Origin: Pseudomonas sp. B20(2017)
GTDB lineage: Bacteria > Pseudomonadota > Gammaproteobacteria > Pseudomonadales > Pseudomonadaceae
Assembly: GCF_002113125.1 (NCBI RefSeq)
Contig: NZ_NEJP01000026.1
Location: forward strand, 1 to 64,000
DNA length: 64,000 nt
Direction: 5' to 3'
The number at the start of each line of letters is the position of its first letter. Position 1 is the stretch's first letter. The position numbers and the translations under genes are program-made. Shown one piece after another: positions 58,169 to 64,000 of this stretch. Under the pieces are notes generated by a model. It had not been told where the DNA came from and ran no database searches. It saw only the letters and a list, made by a program, of their open reading frames with translations.

Positions 58169-58260
58169 CTGTGGGGGCGAGTTTGCTCGCGAAGGCGATT
58201 TTTCATTCAGCAAATGTGTTGAGTCGGATGGCCTCTTCGCGAGCAAGCTCGCTCCCACAT
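58169..58260. repeat. Paired REP elements (BIME)
   Basis: CTGTGGGGGCGAGTTTGCTCGCG, which has small changes, and GAGCAAGCTCGCTCCCACA around about 45 bases. Confidence 0.9.
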
Positions 58261-58397
58261 TTGCCTTTCTGCGGCTTCAAAATGTCGTCTGTCAGCGGAA
58301 GGTTCGACCTGTCATCTTCGGCAACGTAGAATGCGCGCCTTTCCCGGGCAATCGAACCTGACGATTGGCGCCCGCGCATTCATCGGAGCACTTCACC

Positions 58398-59273
<876 letters not shown>

Positions 59274-59288
59274 AAGCACCGTAAAACC

Positions 59289-59380
59289 CCTGTGGGAGCG
59301 GGCTTGCTCGCGAAGGCGTCTTATCATTCAACGTAGAGTTGACTGGTCGTTCGCTTTCGCGAGCAAGCCCGCTCCCACAT
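59289..59380. repeat. Paired REP elements (BIME)
   Basis: CCTGTGGGAGCGGGCTTGCTCGCG and its inverted copy around about 45 bases, between two plus-strand genes. Confidence 0.92.
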
Positions 59381-59489
59381 GGATAGCTTTTTTTTCATGT
59401 TCGGCGGATGTAAACCTTTTGAACGATCAATCCTGACAAAAGTCGAGATAGGTGTAAGCCCACATGCGGGTTTGATCGAGGAGGCTCCG

Positions 59490-59723
59490 ATGTCAAAGTG
59501 GAAAGTCACTTTCGTGGACGATCATGGTGAAACGATCGACGAAGTCTTCGAGTGCGAGGAATGCCCCAGTCACGAACGGGCAGCCCGCCTCATCAAGGAA
59601 CGATTGTTGCCGGTCGCCGCCGAGCTTGACCTGAACGATCTGGAAGGGCGCACCGCCGATGCCGGCGTAAAAAGCCTGAAAACCCAGCACAGCATCGAAA
59701 TCCGCAGCATCACCCCAATCTGA
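59490..59723 (+). CDS. Small protein of unknown function
   Basis: A 77-residue acidic protein starting at MSKWKVTFVDDHGETIDEVF (59490), with GAGGAGGC just upstream. It looks like one small alpha/beta domain: two beta strands, a helix (PSHERAARLIKERLLPVAAEL), then a last strand (SIEIRSITPI). No family recognised. The RBS and codon use support a real gene. Between speE and the RraB-like gene. Confidence 0.65.
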   Translation: MSKWKVTFVDDHGETIDEVFECEECPSHERAARLIKERLLPVAAELDLNDLEGRTADAGVKSLKTQHSIEIRSITPI

Positions 59724-59933
59724 AACTTCCTTTACATTGCTCACCAGGCCTTGGCAGCGGCTCTATATTGGGGCTACTCTGCAAGCGAGATCAGCGAACG
59801 GATCGCTAAGGTCTGGTCTTGTCAGCTACATGCTTGTTTCCCGTCGGCAACGCGGTTGCCACAGTGCCGGACGCAGTAGGGACCGGTGCAGGGAATACGG
59901 AAAGTCTATCCATCTATGCGAGGGAGACGATTC

Positions 59934-60281
59934 ATGAGCACAGCCTATCAAGAAGACATCAGCAGCAGCGTGCTGCGCCGCATGAAAGAAGGCGGTTTCG
60001 ATTTTTCCCGATTCCATCCCATCGAGTTCTACGCCATTTTCCCGGACGAGGAGCGGGCACGCAGGGCGGCAGGCAAGTTTCGCGGTGAATCCATCAATGC
60101 CCAGGTCAGTGCGCGCGACGACGGCGCCTGGTCGCTGGAATTGAGCAAGGTGATGTACGCAACCTACGACGACATTGGCGATTTCGAGCAGGGCTTTTCG
60201 GCGGTGGTCGAGCCCTTGGGCGGCATCATCGAAGGCTGGGGCGTGAAACAGGAGATCCGCAACCGGCACCGTTTGAACTGA
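59934..60281 (+). CDS. RraB-like ribonuclease E regulator
   Basis: A 115-residue protein starting at MSTAYQEDISSSVLRRMKEGGFD, with AGGGAGAC before it. The fold pattern (helix, IEFYAIFPDEERARRAAGKF, strands WSLELSKVMYATYDDIGDFEQ, and GIIEGWGVKQE) matches the RraB family, whose E. coli member binds RNase E and changes which transcripts it cuts. It could adjust mRNA decay in the cytoplasm. A terminator follows at 60303. Binding to Pseudomonas RNase E is assumed, not shown. Confidence 0.72.
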   Translation: MSTAYQEDISSSVLRRMKEGGFDFSRFHPIEFYAIFPDEERARRAAGKFRGESINAQVSARDDGAWSLELSKVMYATYDDIGDFEQGFSAVVEPLGGIIEGWGVKQEIRNRHRLN

Positions 60282-60302
60282 TCACTCTCGCAACACGTCG
60301 AG

Positions 60303-60335
60303 CAACGGCTGACCTTCGGGTCGGCCGTTGTCGTT
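60303..60335 (+). terminator. Terminator of the RraB-like gene
   Basis: CAACGGCTGACC-TTCG-GGTCGGCCGTTG (one G-U pair) followed by TCGTTTCT. Confidence 0.7.
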
Positions 60336-60384
60336 TCTGCCTCTTGAACAACCTGTGGCAAAACCCTGAAACAAGAATCCGGAG

Positions 60385-60412
60385 CAAAAAAAAGCCACCT
60401 GAAAAGGTGGCT
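60385..60412 (-). terminator. Minus-strand terminator without a known upstream gene
   Basis: AGCCACCT-TTTC-AGGTGGCT followed by eight T on the minus strand. All annotated genes around it are on the plus strand, so it must end an antisense or small RNA transcript. Confidence 0.7.
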
Positions 60413-60600
60413 AAAAGGGAAGACCGGAAGGAGAGGAAACCGGTCAGGGTTACGGCCGGGAGGGCTGCCGAGGCAAGCCGGATCAGTGGGGCTGCGGGCT
60501 TCGTCAGGGACGTTTTTGCAGCGGATGCGCGGATTATCCGCAGCCGCCGGCGGGCAGTGAAATCAACTCTGACTATGCTGGTGATAGGCGACGGGACTGC
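60385..60600 (-). ncRNA. Candidate small RNA
   Basis: Inferred from the terminator at 60385-60412 and a second hairpin just before it (GACCGG...CCGGTC, 60422-60445) whose minus-strand loop TTTCCTCTCCTT is complementary to Shine-Dalgarno sequence, a common seed for sRNAs that bind ribosome-binding sites. The 5' end is not determined; possible promoter elements (TTGCGA and TATCAC) lie near 60580-60610. It could also be a degraded structure. Confidence 0.4.
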
Positions 60601-60758
60601 GTCGCAATGAAGCGGGGGCGATCAGGTTGGGGCAATTGCCGCACAGGAATGGTGCGGGGTTTGTGGCGTGAATATCCAACCGATTGAAATCAAAGCGTTT
60701 ATGCCGATGGCACGGGCCTTGCGAAGGCCCGTATGTCCGGGGTGACAAGGAGTACGGC

Positions 60759-62168
60759 ATGATCCGCACCTATTTTGATGAAATGTACGATGCCGGCGGC
60801 CAGGTCCGCCCGCATTACCGGGAGTTTGCCCGCTGGCTGGCCGAGACGCCTGACGAACTGCTGGCCCAGCGGCGACGCGAGGCCGATCTGCTGTTCCATC
60901 GCGCCGGGATCACCTTCACGCTCTACGGGGACGAGCAAGGGACAGAACGCCTGATTCCCTTCGACACCATTCCGCGCAGCATCCCCGCCAGCGAGTGGCG
61001 GATCGTCGAGCGGGGCTGCATCCAGCGGGTCAAGGCGTTGAACATGTTCCTCGCCGACCTTTACCACGAGCAACGCATCATCAAGGCCGGGATCATTCCC
61101 GCCGAGCAGGTGCTGGCCAACGAGCAATACCAGTTGGCGATGCAGGGGCTGGATCTGCACCGCGATATCTATTCGCACATCTCCGGCGTCGATCTGGTGC
61201 GCGACGGCGACGGCACGTATTACGTGCTCGAGGACAACCTGCGCACGCCGAGCGGCGTGAGCTACATGCTCGAAGACCGCAAGATGATGATGCGCCTTTT
61301 CCCCGAGCTGTTCGCGGCCCAGCGCATCGCCCCGATCGACCATTACCCGAACCTGCTGCTCGACACCCTGAAAAGCTCTAGCCCGATCGACGACCCGAGT
61401 GTGGTGGTGCTGACGCCGGGACGGTTCAACAGCGCGTTTTTCGAGCATGCGTTTCTCGCCCGGGAAATGGGCGTGGAGCTGGTAGAAGGCGCGGATCTGT
61501 TCGTGCGCGACGACAAAGTCTTCATGCGCACCACCGACGGCCCGAAAGCGGTGGACGTGATCTACCGCCGGCTCGACGACGCGTTCCTCGATCCGCTGGC
61601 CTTCCGCCCGGATTCGATGCTCGGCGTGCCGGGTCTGCTGTCGTCGTATCGCTCCGGCAATGTGGTGCTGGCCAATGCCATCGGCACCGGCGTGGCTGAC
61701 GACAAGTCGGTGTATCCGTTCGTTACCGAGATGATCCGTTTCTACCTCGACGAAGAACCGATCCTGAAGAACGTGCCGACCTGGCAATGCCGCAATCCGT
61801 CTGAACTTTCCCATGTACTGGCCAATCTTCCGGATCTGGTGGTCAAGGAAACCCAGGGCTCCGGCGGTTACGGCATGCTCGTGGGGCCGGCGGCGACGAC
61901 CGCGGAAATCGATGCGTTCCGCGAGCGGATCAAGGCCAAGCCTCACGCCTATATCGCACAACCGACGCTGTCGCTGTCGACCTGTCCGACCTTTGTCGAA
62001 AACGGCATTGCGCCGCGCCATATCGACCTGCGCCCGTTCGTATTGTCCGGCCGCGAAACCCGGGTCGTGCCCGGCGGTTTGACCCGTGTCGCCCTGCGTG
62101 AAGGCTCTCTGGTGGTGAATTCATCCCAGGGTGGCGGAACCAAGGACACCTGGGTGGTCGAGGATTGA
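60759..62168 (+). CDS. Circularly permuted ATP-grasp protein
   Basis: A 469-residue protein starting at MIRTYFDEMYDAGGQVRPHY, AAGGAG upstream. It is the DUF404/DUF407-type circularly permuted ATP-grasp ligase. Characteristic blocks are YVLEDNLRTPSGVSYMLEDRK, VVLTPGRFNSAFFEHAFLAREMGVELVEG, VVKETQGSGGYGMLVGP (nucleotide-binding) and RPFVLSGRETRVVPGGLTRVALREG. It likely forms an amide or peptide bond, using ATP, on a still unknown substrate. It heads a trio with an alpha-E protein and a transglutaminase-fold protein that occur together in many bacteria. Confidence 0.9.
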   Translation: MIRTYFDEMYDAGGQVRPHYREFARWLAETPDELLAQRRREADLLFHRAGITFTLYGDEQGTERLIPFDTIPRSIPASEWRIVERGCIQRVKALNMFLADLYHEQRIIKAGIIPAEQVLANEQYQLAMQGLDLHRDIYSHISGVDLVRDGDGTYYVLEDNLRTPSGVSYMLEDRKMMMRLFPELFAAQRIAPIDHYPNLLLDTLKSSSPIDDPSVVVLTPGRFNSAFFEHAFLAREMGVELVEGADLFVRDDKVFMRTTDGPKAVDVIYRRLDDAFLDPLAFRPDSMLGVPGLLSSYRSGNVVLANAIGTGVADDKSVYPFVTEMIRFYLDEEPILKNVPTWQCRNPSELSHVLANLPDLVVKETQGSGGYGMLVGPAATTAEIDAFRERIKAKPHAYIAQPTLSLSTCPTFVENGIAPRHIDLRPFVLSGRETRVVPGGLTRVALREGSLVVNSSQGGGTKDTWVVED

Positions 62169-62180
62169 AGGAAGCCTGCC

Positions 62181-63131
62181 ATGTTAAGTAGAACTGCCTC
62201 GGATCTGTACTGGATGTCGCGTTACCTGGAGCGGGCGGAAAACCTCGCACGGATGCTCGATGTCAGCTATTCGCTGTCGCTGATGCCGCAGGATGGCCGC
62301 GGCGACGGTCTGCATGAACTGGCGATGCCGCTGTTGATCACCGGCACGCTGGACGATTACCTGGAACGCCACGGCGAACTGCATGCCGAGCGCTTGCTGC
62401 ACTTCTTCGCCCTGGACGCGGCGAATCCGGCGAGCATCTACAGCTGCCTTGGCGCGGCGCGGGCCAGTGCCCATGCGGTGCGCGGTCGGATCACCGCGGA
62501 CATGTGGGAGAACATCAACGCCACCTGGCTGGAGATCCGCGGGATCGCCAATCAGGGCCTCAGCCGTTATGGCATGAGTCGCTTCTGCGAGTGGATCAAG
62601 GAACGTTCGCACCTGTTTCGGGGGGCGTCCTACGGCACCATCATGCGCAACGACGCGTTTCGCTTCATTCGCCTGGGCACGTTCATCGAACGGGCCGACA
62701 ACACCTTGCGCCTGCTCGATGCCCGTTACGAGATGGCCGGCGATCAGGCCGAAGCAGTCAGCGACGGCACCGCTCACGCCTATTACCAGTGGAGTGCGCT
62801 GTTGCGGGCGCTGTCATCGTTCGAGGCTTACACCGAGATCTATCGCGATGCGCCCGGCGCCCGACATGTGGCCGAGCTGCTGTTGTTGCGTGCCGATGTG
62901 CCGCGTTCGCTGCGGGCCTGCACCGAGGAGATTGACCAGATTCTCGCGCAACTGCCAGGGGCCAACGGTCGCCCTGCACAACGACTGGCGGCGGAAATGG
63001 ACGCGCGCCTGCGCTACACCGGCATTCAAGAAATTCTCGAGGAAGGGCTGCACGCCTGGCTCACCGAATTCATCCCGCTGGTGCGCCAGCTGGGCAACGC
63101 CATTCACAGTTCCTACCTGGAGGCCGCATGA
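62181..63131 (+). CDS. Alpha-E domain protein (DUF403)
   Basis: A 316-residue mostly helical protein of the alpha-E family. It starts MLSRTASDLYWMSRYLERAENLARMLDV and later has INATWLEIRGIANQGLSRYG and YGTIMRNDAFRFIRLGTFIERADNTLRLLD (split). The function is unknown; it is thought to work with the ATP-grasp ligase, perhaps as a scaffold or peptide carrier. It follows that gene after 12 bases and overlaps the transglutaminase gene by four (ATGA). Confidence 0.88.
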   Translation: MLSRTASDLYWMSRYLERAENLARMLDVSYSLSLMPQDGRGDGLHELAMPLLITGTLDDYLERHGELHAERLLHFFALDAANPASIYSCLGAARASAHAVRGRITADMWENINATWLEIRGIANQGLSRYGMSRFCEWIKERSHLFRGASYGTIMRNDAFRFIRLGTFIERADNTLRLLDARYEMAGDQAEAVSDGTAHAYYQWSALLRALSSFEAYTEIYRDAPGARHVAELLLLRADVPRSLRACTEEIDQILAQLPGANGRPAQRLAAEMDARLRYTGIQEILEEGLHAWLTEFIPLVRQLGNAIHSSYLEAA

Positions 63132-63937
63132 GACTTTCCATCAGCCACGAGACCACCTATCACTACGAAGATCAGGTGCGCGCGAGCATCCAGTATCTGC
63201 GCCTGACGCCTCACGACAGCGAGCGTCAGCATGTGCTGAGCTGGCAGCTCGACCTGCCGCGCCCGGTGCGCGCCCAGCTCGATCCGTTCGGCAACATCCT
63301 GCACGTGCTGACCATGGACGAGCCCCACGAAGCGATCATCATCGGCGCCCGGGGGCAGGTCGATATCGACGAGCTGCGCGAGGCGGAGCACGAGAGTCAG
63401 TCGGCGTTGCCGTTCCTGCGTTTCACCCGGCTGACCGAGGCTGACGAGGCGCTGCGGGCGTTTGCCGAGAAGTCCTGCAAGCAGCGACGGGACCGCAATG
63501 CACTGATCGACCTGATGCATGGGCTGAACCAGCACATGACCTACAAACCGGGCGCCACCGAAGTCGATACCAGCGCCGCCGAGGCGTTTGCCGGGCGGGC
63601 GGGCGTTTGTCAGGATCACGCCCACGCGTTTCTGGCCTGCGCGCGCAGCCTTGGAGTGCCGTCACGTTATGTGTCGGGTTATCTGTACAGCGAGGATTGC
63701 GAACATCTGGCCAGCCACGCCTGGGCCGAAGCCTGGATCGATGACGCCTGGTATAGCTTTGACGTGACCAATGAGCTGGCGCGGCCGGAGCGGCACCTGA
63801 AACTGGCGGTGGGTCTGGATTATCTGGATGCCTGCCCGGTGCGAGGGATGCGCCGGGGCGGCGGGTCAGAGCAGATGCACGCGAAAGTGCTGGTGTCGCC
63901 GACACCAGCGCCAATCATCTCGGTGCAGCAGCAGTAA
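63128..63937 (+). CDS. Transglutaminase-like cysteine protease
   Basis: A 269-residue protein with an N-terminal beta domain (MRLSISHETTYHYEDQVRASIQYLRLTPHD, the bacterial transglutaminase N-terminal type) and a transglutaminase core. The triad is Cys161 (GVCQDHAHAF), His197 (SHAWAEAW) and Asp212 (SFDVTN). No signal peptide. In this context it is thought to cut or release peptides made by the ATP-grasp partner. Start overlaps alpha-E by four bases. Sequence is complete. Confidence 0.9.
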   Translation: MRLSISHETTYHYEDQVRASIQYLRLTPHDSERQHVLSWQLDLPRPVRAQLDPFGNILHVLTMDEPHEAIIIGARGQVDIDELREAEHESQSALPFLRFTRLTEADEALRAFAEKSCKQRRDRNALIDLMHGLNQHMTYKPGATEVDTSAAEAFAGRAGVCQDHAHAFLACARSLGVPSRYVSGYLYSEDCEHLASHAWAEAWIDDAWYSFDVTNELARPERHLKLAVGLDYLDACPVRGMRRGGGSEQMHAKVLVSPTPAPIISVQQQ

Positions 63938-64000
63938 GATCCGGGATACCGCATCGCTGGCAAGTCGAGTCGTCGCACCGCAGCTCCCACAGAAATGCCG
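63938..64000. repeat. Window end with a degenerate REP half
   Basis: After the last stop come TACCGCATCGCTGGCAAGTCGAGTCGTC and GCAGCTCCCACAG, which look like one half of a REP-like palindrome cut by the window edge. Confidence 0.45.

Larger units (their letters stand above)
60282..60758. other. Intergenic region with terminator and candidate minus-strand sRNA
   Basis: About 480 bases without a protein gene. It holds the plus-strand terminator at 60303, a minus-strand terminator at 60385-60412 preceded by a hairpin (60422-60445), then plain sequence, and a hairpin GGGCCTTGCGAAGGCCC near 60716 just before the next gene. Confidence 0.6.

Overview
The window is a piece of a Pseudomonas chromosome, most likely of the P. 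fluorescens group. The evidence is the GC-rich coding style, ten paired intergenic REP palindromes of the type GTGGGAGCGGGCTTGCTCGCGA, Pseudomonas-type proteins such as DUF3509 and FolE, and gene order that, from memory, follows P. aeruginosa PA3258 to PA3242 (about 2-23 kb here) and PA1674 to PA1687 (about 40-59 kb). No rRNA, tRNA or CRISPR array was seen.

Layout. 0-2.2 kb: the 3' end of an rhs gene with a variable toxin tip, then three short, AT-rich, end-to-end overlapping genes that look like immunity / orphan toxin / immunity. 2.3-7.4 kb: an EAL-CBS-GGDEF protein, the tail-specific protease Prc and a quinone oxidoreductase. 7.5-14 kb: a phosphonate or phosphoester uptake cluster (HAD phosphatase, ABC ATPase, two permeases, alkaline-phosphatase-like hydrolase, binding protein) divergent from a GntR/HutC regulator; the shared control region has two outward-facing Pho-box-like sites and CTAG-centred operators. 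14-24 kb: MscS-type channel, ApeB peptidase, glycosyltransferase, RluA, MinE/D/C, a lipid A acyltransferase and a patatin. 24.4-37.3 kb: a purine catabolism region. Two Tsx/OmpK-like channels and two purine permeases serve uptake; PuuD, UraH, UraD, PuuE, Alc and AllA convert urate to glyoxylate and urea. A 10-bp palindrome TTGTRTACAA lies before puuE, before uraH and before the second permease and probably marks one regulon. A 546-residue protein of unknown function and a LysE exporter are embedded here.

37.5-39.7 kb: a MarR regulator divergent from an aminotransferase, with two identical-architecture inverted repeats, then a glutaredoxin-like gene. 40.24-44.78 kb: a small integrative element inserted in the 5' end of folE. 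It is bounded by a 20-bp direct repeat of folE coding sequence, carries a shortened tyrosine integrase and two regulator/enzyme pairs (HxlR with an NmrA-type reductase; a CGNR protein with an alpha/beta hydrolase), and has given folE a new start codon while the native start is left as a 15-codon stub at the far end.

44.8-60.3 kb: housekeeping genes (Smr protein, isochorismatase-fold protein, PrmB, AroC, MFS transporter, methionine salvage genes mtnB-mtnD-mtnC, acyl-CoA synthetase, ankyrin protein, SpeE, RraB-like protein). The methionine salvage genes and SpeE fit together because spermidine synthesis releases the methylthioadenosine that the Mtn enzymes recycle. 60.3-64 kb: a 480-bp gap with a probable minus-strand small RNA terminator, then the conserved trio circularly permuted ATP-grasp / alpha-E / transglutaminase. 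The most novel material is the Rhs cassette, the folE-targeting mini element, the 546-residue protein, and the inferred purine and phosphate/phosphonate regulons.
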